From contig JAJYPZ010000061.1 in the NCBI GenBank assembly GCA_021794855.1, positions 1 to 6,770 of the forward strand: a stretch of DNA of 6,770 nt, written 5' to 3'. The notes under the pieces are model-generated. The model made no database searches. It was not told the origin of the DNA and was given only the letters and a program-made list of their open reading frames with translations. Positions 1 to 6,217 of the stretch are shown piece by piece (position 1 is the stretch's first letter; each line of letters begins with the position of its first letter). The DNA comes from Pseudomonadota bacterium. Its GTDB lineage: Bacteria > Pseudomonadota > Gammaproteobacteria > Burkholderiales > Sulfuriferulaceae. The translations under genes were made by a program, and so were the position numbers.

Positions 1-275
1 CTGGATTCGATCGCTCTTCGTTTTTCTTCCAGCGCGGTCTGTTCCGAATCCGATTGGGAATGAACGGACACATATTCTCCGGTCGCCATCGACATGGCTC
101 CTGCTACCAGCCCGGAAATTCCCGCCACCATTATACTGTGATGAGAAGCATCGGAAGCGGAGACGCCCAGTATGAGACTGGAAGTCGATACTATGCCATC
201 GTTGGCGCCCAGCACGGCTGCGCGCAGCCAGCTCAAGTTTTTAAGTCGGTTTCGGGCAGAGGAGTGATCGGTCAT
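1..275 (-). CDS. VIT1/CCC1-family transporter, N-terminal part (cut by left edge)
   Basis: Reading leftward from the ATG at 275-273 gives 91 codons with no stop, running off the window. The protein begins MTDHSSARNRLKNLSWLRAA and continues with LGANDGIVSTSSLILGV (about residues 22-38) and a second hydrophobic stretch, VAGISGLVAGAMSMATGEYVS (split as VAGISGLVAG 50-59 and AMSMATGEYVS 60-70). The GANDGIVST and AGAMSMA.GEYVS motifs are hallmarks of the VIT1/CCC1 family, inner-membrane exporters or vacuolar-type transporters of Fe2+/Mn2+. D26 in the first segment and the M61, M63 and E67 cluster in the second match positions that are conserved and metal-related in the family. Bacterial members are usually about 230 residues, so roughly 40 percent is present. 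The ribosome site is weak (AGG in CAGGCGAACCG before the ATG). It lies 111 bases downstream of the glycosylase gene on the same strand. Family is certain; the metal carried is inferred. Confidence 0.93.
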   Translation of the reverse strand, partial: MTDHSSARNRLKNLSWLRAAVLGANDGIVSTSSLILGVSASDASHHSIMVAGISGLVAGAMSMATGEYVSVHSQSDSEQTALEEKRRAIES

Positions 276-386
276 CGGTTCGCCTGAAATGAAAGTGAAT
301 TTTTTATCCGCAAGACTGGGAGTCTGTCCGTTGGTCTCTCGGTCAATTACTGAACAAAGATGCAGTGCTGCGGAAAATTTGCAGCT

Positions 387-986
387 TCAGCTTATGTTAA
401 GCATATCGATACGAGTGCGTAATGCCGGTATCAGATCCTCCTCGAACCAGGGATTGCGCTGAAACCAGGCGATATTGCGTGGCGATGGGTGCGGCAGGGG
501 AATAAATTCAGGCCCGTACTCCCGCCAGGCTTTGACCGTTTCCGTGAGGGTCGCTTTACGTCGCTTGCCGAGATAATGCCGTTGCGCGTATTGCCCGATT
601 AGCAGCGTTAATTCGATATTCGGCAACTTCGACAGGAGCTGGTCCAGCCATAATTCTGCGCATTCCCGTCTGGGAGGCAGATCGCCAGCTACTCCCCGGC
701 CCGGATAGCAATAGCCCATGGGAATGATGGCAATATGCCGGTCGTTATAAAAAATTTCCGGTTCTACGCCCATCCATTGCCTCAAACGGATACCGCTGGC
801 GTCGTTCCAGGGAATACCCGTCGTATGAACCTTCATCCCCGGCGCCTGCCCGACGATGAGGACTCTGGCCGCTTCGCTTGCCCGCAATACCGGTCGCGGT
901 CCAAACGGCAAATGCTGTTCGCAGGCGCGACATTCACGTATTCGGGAAAGTAGATTGTCCAGGTCAAGTAATGAGGTTTCGGTCAT
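387..986 (-). CDS. Uracil-DNA glycosylase superfamily protein, Fe-S cysteine pattern
   Basis: This 199-residue protein belongs to the uracil-DNA glycosylase superfamily, whose members excise uracil (or other damaged bases) from DNA to start base-excision repair. Visible motifs are VLIVGQAPG (42-50, active-site loop 1), GIPWND (57-62), LLIGQYA (128-134) and PHPSPRN (165-171, minor-groove/leucine-loop region). Four cysteines at 19, 22, 93 and 109 (CxxC, then two cysteines 16 apart) follow the spacing of the [4Fe-4S] ligands of family 4 enzymes, while HPSPRN is the form I recall from SMUG1. Length is normal for small family 4-type enzymes (about 200). The start at 986 is the first usable ATG; an ATG 14 bases upstream is out of frame and meets TGA at the start site. 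The ribosome site is weak (GGATGG). A TATATT at 1018-1013 might be a -10 element, but no well-spaced -35 is present. Substrate range cannot be read from sequence. Confidence 0.9.
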   Translation of the reverse strand: MTETSLLDLDNLLSRIRECRACEQHLPFGPRPVLRASEAARVLIVGQAPGMKVHTTGIPWNDASGIRLRQWMGVEPEIFYNDRHIAIIPMGYCYPGRGVAGDLPPRRECAELWLDQLLSKLPNIELTLLIGQYAQRHYLGKRRKATLTETVKAWREYGPEFIPLPHPSPRNIAWFQRNPWFEEDLIPALRTRIDMLNIS

Positions 987-1038
987 GCAACGCCATCCAT
1001 AACGAAAGATAAAATATAAATAGGGACGCGGTGCCAGA

Positions 1039-1053
1039 ATTCAATCTTTGAAT
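1039..1053. promoter_or_regulatory. Perfect inverted repeat ATTCAA-N3-TTGAAT upstream of the glycosylase gene
   Basis: The two 6-base arms are exact reverse complements separated by TCT. The element sits about 53 bases upstream of the glycosylase start codon, next to an AT-rich stretch (1008-1020) that could hold the promoter; the left arm, read on the minus strand as TTGAAT, resembles a -35 hexamer. Size and position suit an operator for a dimeric regulator. It is not a LexA-type site. A 15-base repeat of this kind can occur by chance, so the role is inference. Confidence 0.3.
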
Positions 1054-1078
1054 ACCAGTTCATAAGCGATAGCGGGTG

Positions 1079-1121
1079 CGCTCCGCAATAGCTGCATCAA
1101 TTGCGCAGCGTATGCGGAGCG
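1079..1121 (-). other. Strong two-step hairpin between the PQQ-propeller and glycosylase genes
   Basis: The outer arms CGCTCCGCA (1079-1087) and TGCGGAGCG (1113-1121) pair perfectly over 9 bases. Inside them, GCTGC (1091-1095) pairs with GCAGC (1105-1109) around a 9-base loop, with small unpaired stretches between the two stems. It begins 12 bases past the stop codon of the leftward PQQ-propeller gene. No T run follows on the minus strand, so it is not a typical intrinsic terminator; it could protect the 3' end of the mRNA or act with Rho. A second small hairpin (CGGAGA-T-TCTCCG, 1120-1132) overlaps its base and lies closer to the stop. Confidence 0.5.
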
Positions 1122-1133
1122 GAGATTCTCCGT

Positions 1134-2594
1134 TCAGTGTGCGATACTGGAAAGCGGGATTGCAATCACCCAGCCGTAGATATTCGAGACATATAATGTC
1201 CCTCCAACGATAACGGGCGAGGAAGGGCCGAATGCGCCACCCAGATGTTTTTTCCCCAGAATTTTGCCGTCGCTGACCCGGATTGCGGCAATATCTCCTG
1301 ATTTGTAGGGAACGTAAGCGACTCCGTCGGCAACGGCAGCGCCCGAGCGGATTTGGGCTCCCAGCCGTACTTTCCATAATTCGCGCCCGCTTTTCAGGTC
1401 GAATGCGTAATAGTTGCCGGTAACCGGACTGCCTTCGAGTACTTTGTCGCCATATATCATTGGCGTTGCAGTTTTCATTGCCGGAGGAACGGGGCCGTTT
1501 TCAAACTGTTTTTGCCAGACGATCCTGCCGGTCGCCGCATCCATAGCCAGCAATACATTCGCTACCGGATTTTTTTTGTCTCCTGTCTCGACCGTTGCTT
1601 CCTGGACCACCAGTCCGTCGGCATAGGCCGGAGTGCAATCGCCGATTCCCGTAGCGACCAGTTTAGGCAAGGTTATTTTCCAGACAATCTGGCCGGTTTT
1701 TTTGTTTACTGCATAAAAATAATTGGGATCGGTGCCGCCGACGAATAAATTATCGCCGGATAACACCGGAGAAGACATGCTTACAAAAGATGTAAGATCC
1801 GTACTGGAAACCAGTTTTCCGGTGACAGCGTCGAGTTTGTACAGATGTCCGTCCCCCGTGCCGATATACAGATAGCCTTGGTCATACACGGCAGTGGGCA
1901 TTGCTTCGCCGGGAAAATGATAGACCCAGAGCTTCTTGCCGGTTTTTGCGTCGAGCGCGTACATCGAATTCAGACCCGGACCGCGGGTCGGCCGTTCGCC
2001 TTTCACATAAAGCATGGTGTTGGCGTAATTGAAGTAAGCGTTGCCGGTGGATACATAAACGCGGCCATCGACGACCAGAGGATTGCTCATGGTCATATTC
2101 CATCCGTAATGCGCCCAGATCAGCTTGCCGTTCAAGGCATTGAGCGCATACGTATACCCGTTGTCGCTGCCCGCATAGATGATGCCGTTGACGGCCGATA
2201 CGCCGACCGGCATGCCGATGTTATATGCGGTAGTCGAAAAATTGTTGTCCAGCGGGGGCCCGTCGAGAGGGATAGCGCCTGCGCCGGCGAATTTCCAGTT
2301 AACTCCGCGTTGCAGCGCTATGCCGGCATTGCGCGGCAGGGTAAATACGGCATTGCGCCCCGGATTGGCGGCATAGGTCGTCCAGGTATGCGGAAAATCG
2401 GCGGCTACGGATGGAGCGGGCTGATTCTGCGGAAAATACTGGTAAGGAAATTCGGCTGTTACCGGGTCTGCGGTCTGGGCTGATACAGCATGAGCCCAGA
2501 CACTGCTGCCGCAAGCCGACAAAACGAGCGCGGACAGAAGTGTTGCGATGCGGCGCCGGGAAAAGAGCTGATGTATTTTGTAGTTACATTGCAT
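1134..2594 (-). CDS. Exported PQQ-type beta-propeller repeat protein, probable lipoprotein
   Basis: This 486-residue protein has the repeats of PQQ-like beta-propellers. The motif Y-A-[LVF]-[ND]-x-x-[TS]-G-[KR]-x-x-W recurs at 149-160, 212-223, 252-262, 294-305, 349-360, 396-407 and, degraded, 436-447, which suggests a seven- or eight-bladed propeller. The N-terminus has SRRR (12-15), a hydrophobic stretch, the lipobox LSAC (25-28) and then a possible signal peptidase I site after VSA (37-39). It is therefore exported, perhaps anchored as an outer-membrane lipoprotein (G29 after the cysteine). No CxxCH haem motif is seen, so it is not a quinohaemoprotein; whether it binds PQQ or is a BamB-like scaffold cannot be told. 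The start is firm: AGGAG at 2605-2601 lies 6 bases before the ATG. The next gene downstream is the glycosylase, with no evident functional link. Confidence 0.9.
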   Translation of the reverse strand: MQCNYKIHQLFSRRRIATLLSALVLSACGSSVWAHAVSAQTADPVTAEFPYQYFPQNQPAPSVAADFPHTWTTYAANPGRNAVFTLPRNAGIALQRGVNWKFAGAGAIPLDGPPLDNNFSTTAYNIGMPVGVSAVNGIIYAGSDNGYTYALNALNGKLIWAHYGWNMTMSNPLVVDGRVYVSTGNAYFNYANTMLYVKGERPTRGPGLNSMYALDAKTGKKLWVYHFPGEAMPTAVYDQGYLYIGTGDGHLYKLDAVTGKLVSSTDLTSFVSMSSPVLSGDNLFVGGTDPNYFYAVNKKTGQIVWKITLPKLVATGIGDCTPAYADGLVVQEATVETGDKKNPVANVLLAMDAATGRIVWQKQFENGPVPPAMKTATPMIYGDKVLEGSPVTGNYYAFDLKSGRELWKVRLGAQIRSGAAVADGVAYVPYKSGDIAAIRVSDGKILGKKHLGGAFGPSSPVIVGGTLYVSNIYGWVIAIPLSSIAH

Positions 2595-2850
2595 GGATAG
2601 CTCCTGTATTTCGATAAAAGATTAAGCTTGGCATTGACTCTGCCTGCGGGGGAAAGTAGTAACGGCAATACCAGTATTCAGCTTTGCTTCGGGTGCGACA
2701 GCCATTCATTTTCCGGACATAAATGGAATACCCGATATGGCAAGACTACACGGGCTTAACAAGGGTTTCAAGTTTCGTTGCCGTTTTATTATTTACTTCT
2801 GTACCGCTGGCTTTATGTCAAAATAAGAAAATTTTTTTGTACGAGACGCG
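2595..2850. other. Divergent intergenic region between the PQQ-propeller and SEC-C/TPR genes
   Basis: No gene is seen in these 256 bases. They should carry promoters for both neighbours. On the plus strand, TTGACT (2634-2639) is followed after 17 bases by a poor -10, TAGTAA (2657-2662), and TATTAT (2787-2792) is a good -10 without a good -35. On the minus strand an exact TTGACA (2821-2816) has no convincing -10 at 17 bases. An imperfect inverted repeat, ATTCATTT (2704-2711) and AAATGGAAT (2721-2729), lies mid-gap. None of these is strong enough to name as a promoter on its own. Confidence 0.4.
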
Positions 2851-2853
2851 TTG

Positions 2854-4569
2854 ATGAAGAAAAAATTTGGTCGCAATAGTCTGTGTCATTGCGGTAGTAA
2901 CAAAAAATATAAAGCGTGTTGCGGAGGGGGAAAATCATCCTCGTCGATTCGCGCGTCGGGGCTGGAAATGTCGATTCCGGATCGGCTGGCGCTGGCGATC
3001 GGGCATCATCAAAACGGGCGCTGGGCCGAGGCGGAAAGTATTTATCGGCAAATACTCGCTCTCCAGCCCGAGCATGCCGACGCGCTGCATTTGTCCGGCT
3101 TGATCGCTTATCATCAGGGCGATAATGCAAGAGCGGTAGCGCTGATCGCGCGGGCGATCCAGATCAGGCCTCTCGAGGCAAGCTATCATTACAATCTGGG
3201 GGTATTGTTTCAGGCTGAAACGCAATTCGAGGGGGCGGCGGCGTGCTACCGGCAAGCGCTGGCGATAAAGCCGGACTATCTGGAGGTGTTTCCTAACCTT
3301 GGCGCGGTCCTGCATGAGCAAGGTCGCTTCGACGAAGCACTGGTCTGTTATCGGCAAGCGCTGGCGATCAAACCGGATTATGCCGTAGCTCACTGCAATA
3401 TGGGGTTTACATTGCAGGGGCAAGGTAAAATCGACGAAGCGATTGCCTGCTATCTGCAGGCGCTGAGGATCAACCCGGATTACGCCGAGGCCTGCTGTAA
3501 TCTCGGCGTGGCATTGTCGGAAAGCCGGCCGGAAGAGTCGATAACCCATTACAGGCAGGCACTGGCGATTAATCCGGGTTATGCGGACGCGCGGTTTAAT
3601 CTCGCGCTCGTATTATTGCGACTCGGGAATTTCGCAGAAGGATGGCAGCATTATGAAGCCCGTTTTGACCAGCGTAAATCCGTACGTACTACAATAAAAC
3701 CCGAATTATCCTATCAGCGATGGGCGGGCGAGGATTTAAGCGGTAAATCCATTGTCGTCTGGCCGGAACAGGGAATGGGCGACGAAATACAGAGCGTGCG
3801 CTATATTTCCCTGTTAAAGGGGCTGGGCGCCGCCAGAATAACGCTGGTTTGCAAAGCGCCGTTGCAAGCGCTTTTCGGTTCAGTGCACGGTGCCGATGCG
3901 GTGATTGCGGAATCGGCTGCAGCGCAATTGGAAAGTCACGATTACTGGACATTCCAGATGAGTTTGCCGCTGCATTTTAAAACCAGACCGGAAAGCATAC
4001 CGGCCACGCTACCTTACCTGTCGGCGGATTCGGCCAAGATCGGACAATGGTCTTCTCTTTTGCCGGCACGCGGATTTAAAGTCGGACTGGTATGGAAGGG
4101 ATCGGTCACGCATAAAAATGACTCGCATCGTTCGTTGCCGGGATTGTCGGTACTGGCACCGCTCTGGTCGGTAGCCGACATTACATTCGTGAGCCTGCAA
4201 AAAGGTCAGGGCGAAGAGGAAGCGGCGAATGCGCCCGCCGGACAGTCGTTGCTCGATCTGGGTTCGAAGATCGAGGATTTTTCCGATACTGCAGCGATTA
4301 TGGCGCAGCTGGATCTGATTATTTGCGTCGACACGGCGGCGGCGCATCTGGCCGGGGCGCTGGGTAAACCGTGCTGGATGTTGCTGCCGCGCAGAGGCAG
4401 CGATTGGCGCTGGCAGGACGATCGCACCGATACGCCCTGGTATCCCGGCGTGATGCGCCTGTTCCGGCAGTCGGACAGCGGCGGATGGGGGTCGGCTGTG
4501 GCTGGGTTAACCGCTGCATTAGAGCAATTTAAGCGTAGCGGATCAGCCGCTCTTTCCGCTGCGGGATAA
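2854..4569 (+). CDS. SEC-C motif, TPR repeats and GT9-like glycosyltransferase domain protein
   Basis: This 571-residue cytoplasmic protein has three parts. Residues 6-23 form a SEC-C zinc-binding motif, with C11, C13, C22 and C23 in exact CxC-x8-CC spacing; the motif is known from the SecA C-terminus, where it binds zinc and SecB or ribosomes. Residues about 44-280 hold six to seven tetratricopeptide repeats with the usual YRQALAIKPDY helix ends. Residues about 283-560 resemble the GT-B fold of heptosyltransferase-like (GT9) domains: EQGMGDEIQ (305-313) matches the nucleotide-sugar loop region, and DTAAAHLAGALGKP (493-506) matches the family's donor-site motif. TPR-plus-GT proteins of this kind are common in proteobacteria and may glycosylate proteins or envelope glycans; the acceptor is unknown. 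A TTG at 2851 is also in frame, but ATG at 2854 is preferred because the weak GAG ribosome site (2843-2845) is then 8 bases away. It converges on the methyltransferase gene with no T-tract terminator in the 53-base gap. Confidence 0.88.
   Translation: MKKKFGRNSLCHCGSNKKYKACCGGGKSSSSIRASGLEMSIPDRLALAIGHHQNGRWAEAESIYRQILALQPEHADALHLSGLIAYHQGDNARAVALIARAIQIRPLEASYHYNLGVLFQAETQFEGAAACYRQALAIKPDYLEVFPNLGAVLHEQGRFDEALVCYRQALAIKPDYAVAHCNMGFTLQGQGKIDEAIACYLQALRINPDYAEACCNLGVALSESRPEESITHYRQALAINPGYADARFNLALVLLRLGNFAEGWQHYEARFDQRKSVRTTIKPELSYQRWAGEDLSGKSIVVWPEQGMGDEIQSVRYISLLKGLGAARITLVCKAPLQALFGSVHGADAVIAESAAAQLESHDYWTFQMSLPLHFKTRPESIPATLPYLSADSAKIGQWSSLLPARGFKVGLVWKGSVTHKNDSHRSLPGLSVLAPLWSVADITFVSLQKGQGEEEAANAPAGQSLLDLGSKIEDFSDTAAIMAQLDLIICVDTAAAHLAGALGKPCWMLLPRRGSDWRWQDDRTDTPWYPGVMRLFRQSDSGGWGSAVAGLTAALEQFKRSGSAALSAAG
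3244..3645 (+). repeat. In-gene TPR-coding repeats with a 102-base period
   Basis: Inside the SEC-C/TPR gene, equivalent points of successive repeats fall at 3244, 3346, 3448 and 3547, spaced 102, 102 and 99 bases (34, 34 and 33 codons). The first two share an identical 17-base run, CGGCAAGCGCTGGCGAT, at 3250-3266 and 3352-3368, and the others are close. The third-to-fourth step is one codon short, at ALSESRPEES (residues 220-229). DNA-level likeness beyond protein needs suggests fairly recent duplication or gene conversion. Confidence 0.75.
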
Positions 4570-4622
4570 TCCGCAAGCGGTAGTGTAGCTCGCTCAATCT
4601 GTCGCTGCGCCGCCGGTCGATT

Positions 4623-5759
4623 TCAGGCCGCCGTCAGCCGCCAGAGCGTAGTTACTTCGGCAGCACGAGCAAAATGCAGCGGGTCGGTGGCGTCAGCCGA
4701 TTTTGGGTGCCGGGGCTTTATTTCGATAGTGTCGAGGATTTTCAGTCCTGCCGTATCTATCATGGCAAGCAATTCTTCGCGGGATCGCAATCCTAAATGT
4801 TCGGCGAGATCGGACAGTATCAGCCAGCCTTCTCCTTCCGGTTCGAGATGGTCGACCAGACCCTGCAAAAAACCACGCAACATCCGGCTATCCGGGTCGT
4901 AGATCGCGTACTCGATGGCAGTAGCAGGTCTGGCCGGAAGCCACGGAGGATTGCATACGATCAGTGCCGCACGGCCCGGCGGATATAGATCCGCTTCGAC
5001 TACGCTGACCTGCGCGGACAGGCCCAGACGCGCAATATTTTCTCCGGCGCACGCCAGCGCCCGGTGATCGAGATCGGTCGCGACGATGCGGCGCAAACCG
5101 CGGCGCGCCAGAATGGCAGCGAGTATGCCCGTTCCGGTGCCGATATCGAACGCAGTATCTCCGCGCGGCAGAGGAGCGTTTGCTACCAGATCCGCATATT
5201 CGCCGCGCACCGGCGAAAAAACGCCGTAATAAGGGTGAATGCGATCGTCCAGAGCAGGAACCGCCACCCCTTTCATACGCCATTCGTGCGCGCCGACCAG
5301 GCCGAGCAATTCCCGCAACGACACTACGGCGGCTCCTTTCGATGTTCCGTAAGCTTCGGTGCAGGCATCGCGGATATCGGGCGCTCGCCGCAACGGGATA
5401 GTATAGTCCTGATTCAGCGGTATCAGCAGCATGGCGAGAACGCGAGCGCGCAAGGATTGCGCCTGCCGATGCAGATTGAATGTTTCGGCCGGAGTGGCGG
5501 GTTCGACCTTTTTTTTGCGTTTGTGCGGCGGCCGGCTGATACGTCTGGACAGGGCCTGCAGCAATTGCCGCGCATTCTGGAAATCGCCGTGCCAGAGCAG
5601 GGCGGTTCCTTCGCATGCCAGACGATATGCTGCATCGGCCGTTATGGTGTCGTCGGCAACAATGACGCGACGCGGCACGTTCGTCTTGTTTTCGGAGTGC
5701 CAGATCGCAGACCGGGCGACATCCGCTTCTGTCCAGTTGATACGGTTACATTCAGTCAT
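4623..5759 (-). CDS. Class I SAM-dependent methyltransferase, NPPW type
   Basis: This 378-residue protein carries a Rossmann-type methyltransferase domain at about residues 175-378. Motif I is FDIGTGTG (204-211), the acidic residue after strand 2 is in ATDLD (227-231), and the catalytic NPPW is at 270-273. An [ND]PP[YFW] motif is typical of enzymes that methylate planar amino nitrogens, such as PrmC (protein glutamine) and RsmC/RlmG-like rRNA guanine enzymes, so an N-methyltransferase on protein, RNA or DNA is likely; the target is unknown. The first 170 or so residues do not resemble anything I recognise; they include a basic patch, HKRKKK (79-84), that could bind nucleic acid. The frame stays open upstream to 5978, but the start at 5759 is chosen because AGGA (5768-5765) lies 5 bases before it and the upstream part holds promoter-like and palindromic DNA. 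It is transcribed alone, convergent with the TPR gene. Confidence 0.85.
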   Translation of the reverse strand: MTECNRINWTEADVARSAIWHSENKTNVPRRVIVADDTITADAAYRLACEGTALLWHGDFQNARQLLQALSRRISRPPHKRKKKVEPATPAETFNLHRQAQSLRARVLAMLLIPLNQDYTIPLRRAPDIRDACTEAYGTSKGAAVVSLRELLGLVGAHEWRMKGVAVPALDDRIHPYYGVFSPVRGEYADLVANAPLPRGDTAFDIGTGTGILAAILARRGLRRIVATDLDHRALACAGENIARLGLSAQVSVVEADLYPPGRAALIVCNPPWLPARPATAIEYAIYDPDSRMLRGFLQGLVDHLEPEGEGWLILSDLAEHLGLRSREELLAMIDTAGLKILDTIEIKPRHPKSADATDPLHFARAAEVTTLWRLTAA

Positions 5760-5764
5760 GGCAT

Positions 5765-5768
5765 TCCT
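5765..5768 (-). promoter_or_regulatory. Ribosome binding site AGGA that sets the methyltransferase start
   Basis: AGGA on the minus strand sits 5 bases before the ATG at 5759. It decides between this start and a far-upstream alternative at 5978 in the same open frame. Confidence 0.65.
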
Positions 5769-5779
5769 GGTGGTTCGTG

Positions 5780-5791
5780 ATATCGCGATAT
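5780..5791. promoter_or_regulatory. 12-base perfect palindrome ATATCGCGATAT, possible operator
   Basis: The palindrome is exact over 12 bases and has no spacer. It overlaps the proposed -10 hexamer of the methyltransferase promoter and lies 20 bases upstream of that gene's start codon, a position where a bound repressor would block transcription. No known regulator is recognised from the sequence, so operator function is inference. Confidence 0.4.
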
Positions 5792-5814
5792 AAAAACGAT
5801 AATTGCAGCGGCAA
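5787..5814 (-). promoter_or_regulatory. Candidate sigma-70-type promoter of the methyltransferase gene
   Basis: On the minus strand, TTGCCG (5814-5809) and TATATC (5792-5787) are separated by 16 bases and match the -35 and -10 consensus at four positions each. Transcription would begin near 5780, giving a leader of about 20 bases that contains the AGGA ribosome site. Spacing and placement are coherent, but each hexamer is imperfect. Confidence 0.4.
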
Positions 5815-5997
5815 TGGCAGAGTCCGTTAAGCAATAAAGCGGGGCGGTAGAATCGAGGCTTGCGTATTTTACGCTTAATCGTGCCATGAACATAATATTG
5901 AATCATGTCTTTTAAGAAATCACGTGCGCTGTGCGCAAACACGCTTAAAATATTCGTCGTCATTAAAACTTGAGGCAAATAAATTCGTCGCGGAAAC

Positions 5998-6035
5998 CTA
6001 CGATGGAGCGAATTGTTTTACAATCGCTACGATGG
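5998..6035. repeat. Hairpin flanked by direct copies of CTACGATGG
   Basis: CTACGATGG occurs at 5998-6006 and again at 6027-6035, a 29-base step. Between them lies a hairpin (6007-6028): AGCGA pairs with TCGCT and TTGT with ACAA, nine base pairs around a TTT loop, with one bulged A at 6012. The right arm overlaps the second copy by two bases. It is about 180 bases upstream of the poly-HAMP gene. The function is unknown; regulator binding or a small structured RNA are possible. Confidence 0.5.
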
Positions 6036-6114
6036 CTGCGACGCTGAGTCGTTGCGGCAAAATTGCTGCGCTGAAACACGATGCGCATAAGAATTTTATC
6101 GCTGGATATTCAGT

Positions 6115-6130
6115 ATCCGGTAATCCGGTA
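6115..6130. repeat. Tandem duplicate of ATCCGGTA
   Basis: Two exact 8-base copies stand head to tail, 37 bases upstream of the proposed -35 hexamer of the poly-HAMP gene. A paired direct repeat in this position could bind an activator, or may be a slippage duplication. Confidence 0.4.
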
Positions 6131-6166
6131 TATAAACAATAAGCTTATATCGCTGGCAAAGACTGA

Positions 6167-6194
6167 TTGCCTGATTTCGCTTTAAAATTAATAT
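6167..6194 (+). promoter_or_regulatory. Candidate sigma-70-type promoter of the poly-HAMP gene
   Basis: TTGCCT (6167-6172) and TAATAT (6189-6194) are 16 bases apart. Transcription would start near 6201, leaving a short leader with the AGAGG ribosome site at 6206-6210. The sequence around the -10 is strongly AT-rich. The match is moderate and other registers of the -10 are possible. Confidence 0.35.
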
Positions 6195-6217
6195 ACTTCC
6201 CTGCTAGAGGAATAAAT

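Larger units (their letters stand above)
5760..6217. other. 458-base divergent intergenic region rich in short hairpins
   Basis: No convincing gene is seen. Besides the promoters at both ends, it holds several perfect short hairpins: ATTGC-N4-GCAAT (5802-5815), GCGTA-TTT-TACGC (5862-5874), TGCGC-TGT-GCGCA (5925-5937) and a longer one at 6007-6028. A 72-codon GTG-start frame at 5924-6142 has no ribosome site and an unremarkable composition. The density of small structures could mean a non-coding RNA or a complex regulatory region, but no known RNA family is recognised. Confidence 0.45.

Noticed and set aside
313..325. AGACT-GGG-AGTCT hairpin between the glycosylase and transporter genes, considered as a terminator
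   Set aside because: It has only 5 base pairs and no T run directly after it on the minus strand.
1845..2483. 212-codon rightward open frame opposite the propeller gene
   Set aside because: It is the antisense shadow of a clearly real repeat protein and has no family motifs of its own.
4535..4622. Repeated GCGG/CCGC words at the convergent gene ends, considered as a bidirectional terminator
   Set aside because: Only short, competing stems can form and there is no T tract on either strand.
5064..5780. 238-codon rightward open frame opposite the methyltransferase
   Set aside because: The opposite strand carries intact methyltransferase motifs, and this frame shows none.
5760..5978. 73-codon N-terminal extension of the methyltransferase
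   Set aside because: A good AGGA site precedes the ATG at 5759, and the extension crosses a promoter-like pair and palindromes; its sequence is also unlike the rest of the protein.
5924..6142. 72-codon GTG-start open frame in the divergent gap
   Set aside because: There is no ribosome site, no recognisable motif, and it runs through several hairpins and repeats; it is probably a chance frame.
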